DNA of 64,000 nucleotides. It comes from Pseudoalteromonas sp. CO133X. GTDB lineage: Bacteria > Pseudomonadota > Gammaproteobacteria > Enterobacterales > Alteromonadaceae. The number at the start of each line of letters is the position of its first letter. Positions within the stretch are counted from its first letter, which is position 1. The notes beneath the pieces were generated by a model, which did not search any database, was not told where the DNA came from, and saw only the letters and a list, made by a program, of their open reading frames with translations. Made by a program: the position numbers and the translations under genes. The DNA lies in NCBI GenBank assembly GCA_004208945.1, contig SGPE01000030.1, positions 496,001-560,000 on the forward strand, given 5' to 3'. Of this stretch, positions 26,396 to 35,817 are shown piece after piece.

Positions 26396-27355
26396 CTAGA
26401 ACTTGTATTTAAGACCAAGCGCAATACTGTTGTCTGATTCAAGTTCAAGATCTAAATCAGTGTAAAATAAGTAAGCCGTAGTTTGTTTATCAAATACGTA
26501 GTCAAGTCCCGCTGTCCATTGCTTGCCCTCTTCTGCATGACGGATTTTAGAGTCATCTTTCACGTATTGAAGCTTTGGTACCCACTTATCAATCGTGTAA
26601 CTAGCACTGAGTGCATAACCATTCCCTTCTTTTATGCCGTCGGTAGATTCACTGCGTTGAAATAAACCACCCAGTTGCAAATTGTCATACTTCCAAGTTG
26701 CAACAACACGACTTGCTGTTAATTCATTTAACGCATCAACATGGCTTATAGCAACATAGTATGTTTTTGATTTTAATGCACGGTCACCATAAATAATAGT
26801 TGCAGCAAAACCTGCCTCATCATTACTGCTATCATCTTTAGGCGCATAAGTAAGTGCTAAAGATGCGCCACCATAGGTTTTAGAACTGTATGTAATCGTG
26901 TCACCAATACGATCTTGGCCTGGAATAAGCTGCGCAATATCTGCTTGGGTTTCGTTAAAGCCGTCTATCTTACCTTCTGAGTATTTAAAACGGGTATCAT
27001 TACGACCAACAACCACTTCACCAAAATCGCCAGCAAGGCCTAAGTAGGTGTTGCGAGCTGAAAACGGTTCGTCAGTATCATCATGCTCAAAGCCTTTTAC
27101 TTGCACTTCATATTTGAAAACGGCTTTTAAAGACTCGGTTAGTTTATGACTACCTTTAATGCCAATTCGAGAAAACGGTGCTTCAATTTGAGTACCTTCA
27201 TCGACATAGCGCATAACACCTGTATCTGTGTTTGCGATTTGGACTTCTGCTTTACCGTATATTGCATAATCAGCAGCAAATGCTGAGTTGGCAAAACAGG
27301 CTATCGCCACACTCGCCGCTAGGTATGTTTTTGTTTGAGTTAATATTGTTGTCAT
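26396..27355 (-). CDS. Gram-negative porin (OmpC-like/Porin_4)
   Basis: A 319-residue outer-membrane beta-barrel with a signal peptide ('AASVAIACFANSAFA', about residue 28) and the start typical of such porins, 'DYAIYGKAEVQIANTDTG'. Alternating beta strands run throughout, the 'YLGLAGDFGEVVVGRNDT' turn is conserved, and the chain ends in Phe (LGLKYKF), the barrel-assembly signal. As first gene behind a sigma-54-type promoter and followed by a DASS symporter, it probably admits the carboxylate that the symporter imports. Confidence 0.9.
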   Translation of the reverse strand: MTTILTQTKTYLAASVAIACFANSAFAADYAIYGKAEVQIANTDTGVMRYVDEGTQIEAPFSRIGIKGSHKLTESLKAVFKYEVQVKGFEHDDTDEPFSARNTYLGLAGDFGEVVVGRNDTRFKYSEGKIDGFNETQADIAQLIPGQDRIGDTITYSSKTYGGASLALTYAPKDDSSNDEAGFAATIIYGDRALKSKTYYVAISHVDALNELTASRVVATWKYDNLQLGGLFQRSESTDGIKEGNGYALSASYTIDKWVPKLQYVKDDSKIRHAEEGKQWTAGLDYVFDKQTTAYLFYTDLDLELESDNSIALGLKYKF

Positions 27356-27402
27356 TATGTGCCCCCTGTTATTAGGTTCAAATTGCTGTTCCTAACTACA
27401 GA

Positions 27403-27419
27403 GGCAAATTGGTTGCCAA
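27403..27419 (-). promoter_or_regulatory. Sigma-54 (-24/-12) promoter upstream of the porin
   Basis: On the minus strand TTGGCAACCAATTTGCC: GG and GC elements separated by exactly 10 bases, close to TGGCACGNNNNTTGCW. It lies about 50-65 bases upstream of the porin ATG, and the gene next door encodes a sigma-54 activator. Confidence 0.75.
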
Positions 27420-27492
27420 CTCAGAATGTTAAATTAAATACCTTTAATAACAGTGTTATGTCACTATTTAATCAGTTTACATGGCGAAAAAC

Positions 27493-27508
27493 GTGCGGTT
27501 TTCCACAC
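27493..27508. promoter_or_regulatory. Candidate upstream activator site
   Basis: GTGCGGTTTTCCACAC is an imperfect palindrome (GTGnGG....CCnCAC), about 75 bases upstream of the sigma-54 promoter. This is a usual position for a DctD-type enhancer site. Confidence 0.45.
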
Positions 27509-27540
27509 AATTAAAACGCTTAGTTGTCACCAAATCCACA

Positions 27541-28911
27541 CTAGTCTTTAAACATTTCGCGGTTGATTCCATATTTTGCCATCTTGTCATAAAGAGTTTT
27601 GCGTGCAATCTGCAAGGTGGCCATGGTATTTTTGATACTCGCATTATTTCGCTCTAGCGCATCTTCAATTAATGATTGCTCATAAAAACTGACTTTTTCC
27701 GCTAAGCTTAAATCCTGAGCAAGTTCATTATCATTATTGCTTTGGTTATAAGAAGCAAATGCTAAATCAGAGCCGAGCAACACAGCACGTTCAGCTTGGT
27801 TTCTGAGTTCTCGAACATTCCCAGGCCAATCATAGGCGAGCAGCCGCTGCTTAGCCTCGGTGCTAAGTGGTGCGGGCGGCTTATGAAAGCGTGTTGCAGC
27901 AATCGAGCTAAAGTGCTTAAATAACAATGGAATATCGGCCTTTCTATCTCGAAGAGCAGGAATACTGACTTTAACTAAATTTAACCGATAGTATAAATCG
28001 GCTCTGAATTCGCCCGTTTCAACCAGTTTTAGCAAATCAACTTTGGTCGCTGCAACAATACGCACATCAAGGTCGATTGCATGGTTATCCCCCACTGGAG
28101 TTACCCTCCTTTCTTCAAGAACACGAAGTAACTTTACTTGTAAGCTTGCCGGTGTTGATTCGATCTCATCTAGAAAAACGGTCCCACCTTTGGCAAATTC
28201 AAACTTACCTTGGCGCGACTGAGTCGCTCCTGTGTATGCACCACTGGCCGCACCAAATAATTCACTCTCGATTAATTGCTCTGGAATAGCGCCGCAGTTA
28301 ATAGCAACAAAATTGGCACTAGAACGATTACTTTGATCATGTAGGTAACGAGCCACAAGCTCTTTACCGGTACCTGTCTCTCCCTCAATTAATACATCTG
28401 CGGGCGTATCTATCACGGCATTGAGTAAATGCATCATTTGCTGCATTTGTTCGGTTTCGCCTAAAATACGCACACCTGGGGCAGAGGTTTTTTCGACTGC
28501 GAGTTTTAATGCGCGATTCTCCATTACTAAAGCACGCTTTTCACAAGCACGAGCAAGACAGTCAAGCAGTTGCTCTGTGAGTGGCTTTTCAAATAAATCA
28601 TAGGCGCCAAGTTGCATGGCTTTTACGGCAACAGAGACATCAGCAAACCCCGTTAAAAAGATAACAGGTAATTCGCTATCAAATGCTTTTACTTGCTCAA
28701 GAAAAGCCAAGCCGTCCATTTTCGGCATATTAATGTCACTTAAAACAACTCCCTCAAAGCGGCGGCTCAACTTTGTTAAAGCACTCACAGGTTCATTAAA
28801 ACATTGCACTTGATAGCCTTCAATTTCCAGTAGTTGCTTCAATGAATCTCGGATCATGGCCTCATCATCAATAACAATGACTTGCTTACAAGCCCCCGTA
28901 ACTAAGCTCAT
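27541..28911 (-). CDS. Sigma-54-dependent response regulator (DctD-like)
   Basis: A 456-residue NtrC-family protein: receiver domain (residues about 10-125, with the phospho-acceptor Asp in 'GVVLSDINMPKMDG'), AAA+ domain with Walker A 'IEGETGTGKELVARYL' and sigma-54 contact loop GAYTGA (Tyr in place of the common Phe), and a C-terminal Fis-type helix-turn-helix ('NNASIKNTMATLQIARKTLYD'). Its start overlaps the kinase stop by 4 bases. It is expected to activate the sigma-54 promoter of the porin-DASS operon directly downstream. Confidence 0.93.
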   Translation of the reverse strand: MSLVTGACKQVIVIDDEAMIRDSLKQLLEIEGYQVQCFNEPVSALTKLSRRFEGVVLSDINMPKMDGLAFLEQVKAFDSELPVIFLTGFADVSVAVKAMQLGAYDLFEKPLTEQLLDCLARACEKRALVMENRALKLAVEKTSAPGVRILGETEQMQQMMHLLNAVIDTPADVLIEGETGTGKELVARYLHDQSNRSSANFVAINCGAIPEQLIESELFGAASGAYTGATQSRQGKFEFAKGGTVFLDEIESTPASLQVKLLRVLEERRVTPVGDNHAIDLDVRIVAATKVDLLKLVETGEFRADLYYRLNLVKVSIPALRDRKADIPLLFKHFSSIAATRFHKPPAPLSTEAKQRLLAYDWPGNVRELRNQAERAVLLGSDLAFASYNQSNNDNELAQDLSLAEKVSFYEQSLIEDALERNNASIKNTMATLQIARKTLYDKMAKYGINREMFKD

Positions 28912-30647
28912 TGTGTTTCCTTATTCGTTTGCAATGTAATAATAAATTGAGCACCACCAGCAGGCCGGTTATGGGCACTTAAGCGGCCATTGAATGAGTC
29001 TATTATTTGCCGTGAAATTGATAAACCTAACCCTAAACCATTACTGGTCTTAGTGCTGTAAAATGGCTCAAAAATATTTCCTAAGGCGTGCTGATCAATA
29101 CCAGGCCCCGTATCTAATATCGATAATTTCACACGATTATCAAATAACTCTAATTCGAAACTTAACTCTCGCTGATCACACTCAGACATAGCTTGGCTGG
29201 CATTGGTTATTACATTCACCAAAACTTGTTCAAACTTAACGCTATCGACCCAAACACTTATATGCTCATCAATAGCTGCGCTTTTAATAGTAACGGCATC
29301 TTGCTTAAGTTGGGCGCTTGCGATCATCAAGGCATTTTTCAACATCTGGGCGAGGCTATGTTGGCGTAACTGAGTCTGTGATGGCTTACTAAAGTGCTTA
29401 AGTTGTGCAACAATTTTATGAACGCGTTCAATTAATGACTGAACTAAAACGAGATTTTCACTTGCCCGCGCTATATCGCCTTTTATAAGCAGGCGTTTGG
29501 CACTCACCAAATAAGTATTCATCGCGCTAAGTGGTTGGTTTATTTCATGGTTTATACCTGCACTTAACTGCCCTATTGTCGCAAGCTTAGCTGTTTGAAT
29601 AAGCGCCTTTTGTGCTTTCTCTAATGCTTGTGTGCGTTCGATGACTTCTTGTTCCAGGCTATGACGAGAAAAAAGTAACTTTTTATAGCCAGCAAACCTC
29701 ACCATTGACATGTGGATTAACGCCGCAACAACAACATAAAATAAACAAAACCATAAAAGTCTGGGGATTTGTGCAGCAGATAAATGACTTATATCAACCA
29801 GCACAGTCGCTCTCGCTTGAATAATATCGATATTTTGGGATGCGGCAACAAAGCTTGCGCGTTTATCGTTGAGCATAATTCGCTGTAATGCAACATTTTC
29901 GCTAAGCGCTTGCCCTGAATAAGCTAATCTTTCTGGGATATGCGATAAATACCGCCTTGAATCAATGAGATTAGCCATCTCTTGTTCACTTAACTTATTC
30001 AACGAAGTCAAACGCCAACTTGCTACATCAGACATCACGATGACACTATCGGGCAAAGAAATATAAAAATGTGTGCTTTGAGATGTATTTAGTAGTTGGC
30101 GATCTTGTTCAAACTTTTTTGCATTGACTTTTAAGCTGACAACGGCAATTACTTTGCCATCTTCAATCACAGGTTCCGAAAAATAAAAGCCTCGTTCACT
30201 AGAACGCATTCCAAGGGCAAAGTAGGCTACTTTTTGTTTGTTTTTAGCTAAATAAAAGTACGGCCTAAACGCAAAGTTACTTCCTAAAAAGGTATAGTCA
30301 ACTTGCCAGTTACTACTTGCGATGACCGAGCCAGTTAAGTCCATTAAGTAAACATCCGATGCTCCGCTGGCTCTTTGAATATCTTCTAAATAATAATTAA
30401 CGGCTTGCTCGCCAACTTTGTTATTCGAAACGAACGATTTAACTAAGTTATTTGCACTAACAAGAGAGGGGATCGTTGCAAAGCGAGCCAATTCACTTGA
30501 AAAGTAATGGCTCAATTGCGACGCTTGAACAGCACTTTGCTGCTTGGCTTTATCAAAATCGTGTTGTCTACCAAAGTAAAAAACAAGTACTAATAAGCAC
30601 ACCAACAGCGCTACCGCGCCCACTAATTTTTTACTTAACGATGACAT
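28908..30647 (-). CDS. Sensor histidine kinase (DctB-like)
   Basis: A 579-residue membrane kinase: one N-terminal helix, a periplasmic double-Cache-like sensor (about residues 35-285), a second helix near 290-310, then a kinase core. The phospho-accepting His lies in 'GINHEINQPLSAMNTYL', the DctB-type H-box; N-box 'NVITNASQAM' and G-box 'LGLGLSISRQI' follow. DctB proteins sense C4-dicarboxylates through this kind of domain. Coupled to the regulator gene (4-base overlap) and only 23 bases after the TonB receptor gene, so the three probably form one operon. Confidence 0.92.
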   Translation of the reverse strand: MSSLSKKLVGAVALLVCLLVLVFYFGRQHDFDKAKQQSAVQASQLSHYFSSELARFATIPSLVSANNLVKSFVSNNKVGEQAVNYYLEDIQRASGASDVYLMDLTGSVIASSNWQVDYTFLGSNFAFRPYFYLAKNKQKVAYFALGMRSSERGFYFSEPVIEDGKVIAVVSLKVNAKKFEQDRQLLNTSQSTHFYISLPDSVIVMSDVASWRLTSLNKLSEQEMANLIDSRRYLSHIPERLAYSGQALSENVALQRIMLNDKRASFVAASQNIDIIQARATVLVDISHLSAAQIPRLLWFCLFYVVVAALIHMSMVRFAGYKKLLFSRHSLEQEVIERTQALEKAQKALIQTAKLATIGQLSAGINHEINQPLSAMNTYLVSAKRLLIKGDIARASENLVLVQSLIERVHKIVAQLKHFSKPSQTQLRQHSLAQMLKNALMIASAQLKQDAVTIKSAAIDEHISVWVDSVKFEQVLVNVITNASQAMSECDQRELSFELELFDNRVKLSILDTGPGIDQHALGNIFEPFYSTKTSNGLGLGLSISRQIIDSFNGRLSAHNRPAGGAQFIITLQTNKETQ

Positions 30648-30670
30648 TGTGACCTTAAGTCATAACACTA

Positions 30671-32701
30671 CTAGAATTTGACTTGGTAGTGTAACGATAA
30701 TTCTTCGGTTGTTCCAGCGACAGCACCACTGGCAACGCGAGGATCAAAAACGTCATAGCGTTTGCCAAATAAATTCTCAGCTTTTAAGGCTAAATGGCTT
30801 TTATCCGTTAACTGCCATTTGATACTTCCACCCAGTAAACTATATGCAGATTGTTTAAAGTAATCGCCATTTTCAGCAGTTACCTCTACTGTATCACGCC
30901 AAATTACATTTAAATTGAATTGCCAGTTATCAAAAAGATTGTAGCTGGTAATTAAACTAGCAAATCGCTTAAAGCTAGGGTTAATTGGATCATGGAAGTA
31001 CTGCGTGTAAGTTCCAGACAAGCGTAGGTTTTCATCAATTTGCCATACGCCATCTAGCTCAACACCACTATTTTGCGTATTAAATGAGTTAGCAAAGGTA
31101 AAGAAAGCCTCATTTCCTTCGTAAGGTTCTACGTTTACAAAGTCATTTAATTCGTTGTAGAACAAAACTGTATTCGTTTGTAATTTGTCAGTTTCGTAAT
31201 GCCAAACAAGCTCTGTCGTTTTTATTTGTTCAGAGCTAAGTGAAGGATTGCCAATGGTTACATTGTCGTTTGAAAATAACTCATTAGTGACAGGCGTCCT
31301 GAACGACTCGCCATATTGAACTTTTAATGTATGTTGAGGGTTAATAACAAGTATACCTGCTAAGCGCGGTGATAATTTACTATCAATGTTCTTAACGTTG
31401 TCATAACGTGCTCCAACAAAAAACGTTAACGTATCAGAGTAAGGAATTTTTACCTGCCCATAGGCACTGTAAGTCTCAAAAGTATATTTCAACGAGTCAA
31501 ATTCAGGAAAGTCTAATACAGTAACAATGCCTTGTTGATAATACTCTGGCGCAACTATGACTAGTTCAGATTCGCTATCATAATAGGTGGTTCTAACGCC
31601 CGCCTCTACCTGCTCAGCTTGAGCATATTCTAAACCCGCTACTAACTGCCATTGATTATCAAATTGGTAGTTTAATTCGGTATCAAATTTAGTGTCTGTC
31701 GTTTGCCACTTAGGCCCAAGTAAAAAATCGGGTATATCAGTAAAAGCCGCAATTAAGCCTGCACTAGAAATAGCATGTTCGGTATAAGATACATGGCTAT
31801 CAATGGTTAAATTCTCGCTTTCAAACCATGTGTAGTTGGCACCTAAAAACTGATTATCACTTGTGTGTTGGTTTTGAGATGAGTAACCAGCAAGATTTAA
31901 AAATTCATCCAGTTTTGTTTTGTTGTATCGGGCACGCAGTTCAAGTTGCTCAATATCAAGCCCAGCTTCAAAATAAACAGCTTCTAAAGGATCTCTTACG
32001 CCTTGTGAGTATTTCTCGCCGTCTTTTTTGTCATAAGAAAATGAAAAAAAAGCAGATGTTTGTTCGTTAAATTGTTTGTGGAACTGCCCAGTCACCCCAA
32101 GACGACCGTTACTACCAGCAAGCAGATTGAGTGAATTACGATCTTTACTTGTGACAATATTCATCACACCAAGAAACGCATTACTACCGTACAAGGCCGA
32201 GCCTGGACCTCTTATAAACTCAATTTTTTCAATAATATCAATAGGAATATATGGCATGTAAACTGATGCTTTACCAAATGATGATTCATTGACTCGCTCT
32301 CCATTGATCATCACTAAGACATTACCATTATCTAAATAGACGCCGCGTGCATGCTCTTTAGGTACCGCGCCAACCCAGTCTCCTCGCGTTGATTGCATAC
32401 CAGGAACAAAGTTCATCACCTCATAGGCATTATCGACCCCTAAAGCCTGTATTTGTTTTCGAGTAAACACACTCATCGTTGAGGGAACTGAAGAAAGGGT
32501 TTCATTCGTTTTACTAGCGATATCAACCTGCACATTGAGTAAATCTTCAAAGCTTAGGCTAAATAAATCTTGCTCAATATTCACCAGTTCAGCAGTAGAA
32601 GCGGCCGAATACAAAGAAAGTGAGAGAATTGCTGAACATCTTAAAAACATTTGCTGCGTAAGACCTGTATCAAAGCAACGTGCTGACATGCAACACACCA
32701 T
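30671..32701 (-). CDS. TonB-dependent receptor
   Basis: A receptor of about 676 residues. A signal peptide is best seen from an internal Met at residue 18 ('FLRCSAILSLSLYSAASTA'), so the true start may be at 32650. The plug domain includes 'VNVQ/SSVPSTMSVFTRKQI'-like TonB-box and plug strands, 'GVYLDNGNVLVMINGERV' and 'IEFIRGPGSALYGSNAFLGV'. The barrel ends in Phe. Substrate unknown. Its place in front of the DctB/DctD-like pair, without siderophore genes nearby, suggests that it feeds or senses the same ligand. Confidence 0.88.
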   Translation of the reverse strand: MVCCMSARCFDTGLTQQMFLRCSAILSLSLYSAASTAELVNIEQDLFSLSFEDLLNVQVDIASKTNETLSSVPSTMSVFTRKQIQALGVDNAYEVMNFVPGMQSTRGDWVGAVPKEHARGVYLDNGNVLVMINGERVNESSFGKASVYMPYIPIDIIEKIEFIRGPGSALYGSNAFLGVMNIVTSKDRNSLNLLAGSNGRLGVTGQFHKQFNEQTSAFFSFSYDKKDGEKYSQGVRDPLEAVYFEAGLDIEQLELRARYNKTKLDEFLNLAGYSSQNQHTSDNQFLGANYTWFESENLTIDSHVSYTEHAISSAGLIAAFTDIPDFLLGPKWQTTDTKFDTELNYQFDNQWQLVAGLEYAQAEQVEAGVRTTYYDSESELVIVAPEYYQQGIVTVLDFPEFDSLKYTFETYSAYGQVKIPYSDTLTFFVGARYDNVKNIDSKLSPRLAGILVINPQHTLKVQYGESFRTPVTNELFSNDNVTIGNPSLSSEQIKTTELVWHYETDKLQTNTVLFYNELNDFVNVEPYEGNEAFFTFANSFNTQNSGVELDGVWQIDENLRLSGTYTQYFHDPINPSFKRFASLITSYNLFDNWQFNLNVIWRDTVEVTAENGDYFKQSAYSLLGGSIKWQLTDKSHLALKAENLFGKRYDVFDPRVASGAVAGTTEELSLHYQVKF

Positions 32702-32760
32702 TTACACTATTAATACAAAAGATAGACACGCTTGCAATATTTTTATAGTTAAAGACACAA

Positions 32761-32805
32761 AAAAGCTCATTAACAATAGCTTAAATGCGTAATTAATGAG
32801 CTTTT
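32761..32805 (-). terminator. Rho-independent terminator
   Basis: AAAAGCTCATTAA (32761-32773) pairs with TTAATGAGCTTTT (32793-32805). On the minus strand it is followed by a T-run, so it ends transcription of the small membrane protein gene at 32839. Confidence 0.7.
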
Positions 32806-32838
32806 ATCTCTTAGCCACAAAGAGATTATTAAACTTTT

Positions 32839-33162
32839 CTAGCTAAATTGCTTTGCGCTGTCTGTGCGTTTGTTTTTGATGTATTTATACAGCCCGATTA
32901 AAGAGGCAGCAATCCAGAAGATCTCAATAACAAAACTGGCTAAGTTGAAATTGTAGCACAGGCTAATTAACAGCAAAATCGCGCCTGTTAAGTTCATCAT
33001 GTTGTAAACAAGCCCCGTAGGAGATGCTTTGTTTAGTTGCAGTAAGAAAAAAGCACCAACAACTAGAAATGTACCTGTCATGCCAATAATATCAAATAAA
33101 AGTGCTATCACGTTTATGTGTCCATTATATTCAATTTGTTTATACCCAAATAACTGGCCCAA
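32839..33162 (-). CDS. CBU_0592-like small membrane protein
   Basis: A protein of about 90-107 residues with three hydrophobic helices and the family pattern 'DIIGMTGTFLVVGAFFLLQL', 'NLTGAILLLISL', 'EIFWIAASLIGLYKY'. Function unknown. The ATG at 33162 has no ribosome-binding site; a GTG at 33111 with GGA nine bases upstream, giving 90 residues beginning VIALLFDI, is a reasonable alternative. Confidence 0.7.
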   Translation of the reverse strand: MGQLFGYKQIEYNGHINVIALLFDIIGMTGTFLVVGAFFLLQLNKASPTGLVYNMMNLTGAILLLISLCYNFNLASFVIEIFWIAASLIGLYKYIKNKRTDSAKQFS

Positions 33163-33260
33163 TCCATGGGGAGGGTTGATTTCATTCGTTGAAACAGCAA
33201 ACCGAGTAATGGTATCAAAACAAAATGTACAAACGAGGATAAATGTCCGTATTTTAAATT

Positions 33261-33512
33261 CTATTTATGGGTCACCTTGCCACCAATGATTTTTAATGCG
33301 GGTGCACCACGGATCATTGTTTCGCGTGCAAACTGGCGCTCACATTGCGGACATACACCCTGTTTAGAAGTAAAGTCTTGACTTATGCGCTCGATAAAAC
33401 ATTTAACCAGCGCGCCTTTGCCACCTTTTCGATATTTGAATAACTGTGTTTTACATTGACTGCAGAAAATATCGACCGTTTTTATCGGCCCTTTTTTATT
33501 GGGTTTAGCCAT
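33261..33512 (-). CDS. Small zinc-ribbon-like protein
   Basis: An 83-residue basic protein with two Cys pairs, 'FCSQCKTQLFKYRKGG' and 'GVCPQCERQF', the arrangement of a zinc ribbon. 'GALVKCFIERI' between them resembles a nucleic-acid-binding face. AGAGG precedes the ATG. Function unknown; it may bind RNA or DNA (inference). Confidence 0.75.
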   Translation of the reverse strand: MAKPNKKGPIKTVDIFCSQCKTQLFKYRKGGKGALVKCFIERISQDFTSKQGVCPQCERQFARETMIRGAPALKIIGGKVTHK

Positions 33513-33554
33513 GAACCTCTCATCACTTGAATTTGACGAGCTATGCTAACATGG

Positions 33555-33959
33555 CTAAGGCCATACGCCCAAAACCAAACCAATGACTGAAAATTGTAGA
33601 ATTGAATAACCAGCGTTAACTAAAAACAATTTTAATGGCCGTTGCTCAAAGATGTAGCACAAGCCAAGTGAACTACTCACCCAGCATAGTCCTACCATAA
33701 AACCTGTTCCAACAGACAAACCAACACTTATTTGCTTTCCAATAAACAAAGCTAAGGTAAAAGAAATGACGCAACATAGAATAAAACTGCCGCCAAACAC
33801 ACGAAATGGATTAATTTGCTGTAAATCCAGCTCGGTTAAGCCACAACTTTCCATCCAAATACGTTTAAATAACCATGGAGAATACCAAACAGCGCCCAGT
33901 AAAAAGGAAGCAAGTGCAGCAAATAAGATAGCCAAAAAATTAAGCTCTGAAAAATCCAT
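33555..33959 (-). CDS. DUF1761-type membrane protein
   Basis: A 134-residue protein with four hydrophobic helices. The conserved opening 'NFLAILFAALASFLLGAVWY' followed by S-P-W-L-F and a Trp is typical of DUF1761. Function unknown. It stands alone on the minus strand between the zinc-ribbon and RegA-like genes. Confidence 0.75.
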   Translation of the reverse strand: MDFSELNFLAILFAALASFLLGAVWYSPWLFKRIWMESCGLTELDLQQINPFRVFGGSFILCCVISFTLALFIGKQISVGLSVGTGFMVGLCWVSSSLGLCYIFEQRPLKLFLVNAGYSILQFSVIGLVLGVWP

Positions 33960-34058
33960 ACACCAAGACTCATACAGCTAGTGATTATTTCTGAATGTAG
34001 TTAAGGATCCACAAAGCAGCAAATAAAATGGGACAAATGGAAGGTGAGCAGTTTGGAG

Positions 34059-34592
34059 TTACTGCTGAACAGGCTTTTTTTGTAATTTTCGTTGTAACGT
34101 ACGCCTATGCATATTTAATTGTCTAGCTGTTTGGGAAATATTCCCCTCGTTCCTGTGTAGCACATGCTGAATATGCTCCCATTCAAGGCGCTCAGGCGAC
34201 ATAACCTGACTCGGCTGAGTGTCACTCAGTGATGAGCTTATCTCAGTGTCACCTAACATGGTTTTTAATAATGAATTAAAATCGACAGGTTTTGGCAGGT
34301 AGTCGTCAGCACCTAAACGAATAGCTTCGACAGCGCTGGCAATACTAGCAAACCCTGTTAATAGCACTATTCGTGCCGTTGGAAATTGTGTTCTGATTGG
34401 TTTAATTAATGTAAGACCATTATCATCGCCAAGTTTTAAATCCACCAAAAAGTGGCTTGCCTTAAAAGCGGCAACTTTTTCAAATGCATGTTCACTGCTA
34501 TGAGCAAGTTCACATTCAAAACCCTGTTTTGCAAAACGCCTTGCCAATGTATTAGCAAGGTTTACATCATCTTCGATAATTAAAAGTTTCAT
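34059..34592 (-). CDS. RegA/PrrA/ActR-type response regulator
   Basis: A 177-residue two-domain regulator: receiver (Asp in 'HFLVDLKLGDDNGL') and a short C-terminal Fis-type DNA-binding domain, 'EGNISQTARQLNMHRRTLQR', the signature of the RegA family. These systems adjust respiration and carbon or nitrogen metabolism to redox state. Its start codon overlaps the kinase stop (ATGA), so the pair is coupled. No separate promoter is seen. Confidence 0.9.
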   Translation of the reverse strand: MKLLIIEDDVNLANTLARRFAKQGFECELAHSSEHAFEKVAAFKASHFLVDLKLGDDNGLTLIKPIRTQFPTARIVLLTGFASIASAVEAIRLGADDYLPKPVDFNSLLKTMLGDTEISSSLSDTQPSQVMSPERLEWEHIQHVLHRNEGNISQTARQLNMHRRTLQRKLQKKPVQQ

Positions 34593-35800
34593 ACAATTTT
34601 TAAACTAACCATCGCAATGGCACCTTGCTTAGGGTGATTACATAGTGTTAATGAGCCATTTAAGCGCTCTAAGGTCGCATTAGATAGCATGACTGCCATA
34701 CCCATACCTGCGCTACTTGGCATCAGCTGACCACCTAATGATGCCATTTGCTGCTCACTAAAGCCTTGACCAAAATCACGTAAAGACAATGAAAGTTGTT
34801 GCTTATCGCTTTGCCAATCGGCTTCAATAGTATTTTGCTGATTATTATTATTTGCCGAGACTGCATTTTGCAATAAATTTAAAATGGCAGGCAACAGCAT
34901 GGCATCACTTAATATAGAGCACTTGGGCGCATCATTTAGCCAATGTAAGCGTTGCTCAGGAAAATGCAGTGTCATAGCATCTTGAATGGTGTTTTGTAAT
35001 GTTTCGGCGCTAATCACCTGCTGAGTTTCGCCGGTTCTTAAGGCATTTGAAAGTGCTCTGAAATGCTCAAGTTGTTCTTTACATTGTGCTAATGGCTTAG
35101 CCATTTCTCGTACAATAGGATCATCAGACTGTTGCTCTTGCAACTCTTCGAATAACAACTGTAAGTTGGCAATCGGTGTTGCTAATTGATGCGTCACTTG
35201 GGCTGCGGCACCATCGAGTGTCAATAGTTGCTCATGTCTTAACTGCTGCTCGCGGGTTCGAGCAATAGTGGCTTCTCTTGATCTTAACGTGCTATTTAAT
35301 GTGCCAATGACAAACGCGATAACAATGGCACTAATAACAAAGTTTATCCACATACCGATAAAATGATGCGTCATCTGCATTTGGTGCATGGTGTGTTCAG
35401 GCATTTTTATCAGTAAAAAACTGTAGGCAGCTATTGCTAACACTGCGATATAGGCAAGCCCCTTAGCATTCACAGAAACCGCGGCTATCATTATTGGCAA
35501 CAACAATAGCGAGACAAATGCATTCGTTGCACCGCCACTTAACGAGAGTAAAATAGTTAAAAACAGGAGATCAGCGGTAAGTTGCATTAAAACAGCCGTT
35601 GGCTTGGCCTTTGTTACTTTTCGATAAGCAAAAATACTCAACAGTTGAAAAACGGCTTCAACGCAAATAACAGTGAGTAGAGGCAGTAAAGCAATCTGAT
35701 ATTCAAATAGAAAATAAACCGCAATCACAGCAATAAATTGCACTGCAATAGCGGCACTACGAAGTACTAATAAACGACTTATAGCCGGATCGGTTTGCAT
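34589..35800 (-). CDS. RegB/PrrB/ActS-type sensor kinase
   Basis: A 403-residue kinase: six N-terminal membrane helices (to about residue 170), H-box 'VTHQLATPIANLQLLFEEL' and a C-terminal ATPase domain ('LRDFGQGFSEQQM', 'GMGMAVMLSNATLERL'). The membrane part has 'GGATNAFVSLLLLPI', close to the GGxxNPF ubiquinone-sensing motif of RegB. The usual redox-active Cys of the 'redox box' after the H-box is not evident. Partner of the downstream RegA-like regulator. Confidence 0.87.
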   Translation of the reverse strand: MQTDPAISRLLVLRSAAIAVQFIAVIAVYFLFEYQIALLPLLTVICVEAVFQLLSIFAYRKVTKAKPTAVLMQLTADLLFLTILLSLSGGATNAFVSLLLLPIMIAAVSVNAKGLAYIAVLAIAAYSFLLIKMPEHTMHQMQMTHHFIGMWINFVISAIVIAFVIGTLNSTLRSREATIARTREQQLRHEQLLTLDGAAAQVTHQLATPIANLQLLFEELQEQQSDDPIVREMAKPLAQCKEQLEHFRALSNALRTGETQQVISAETLQNTIQDAMTLHFPEQRLHWLNDAPKCSILSDAMLLPAILNLLQNAVSANNNNQQNTIEADWQSDKQQLSLSLRDFGQGFSEQQMASLGGQLMPSSAGMGMAVMLSNATLERLNGSLTLCNHPKQGAIAMVSLKIV

Positions 35801-35817
35801 AGCGGACTCTTTACGAC

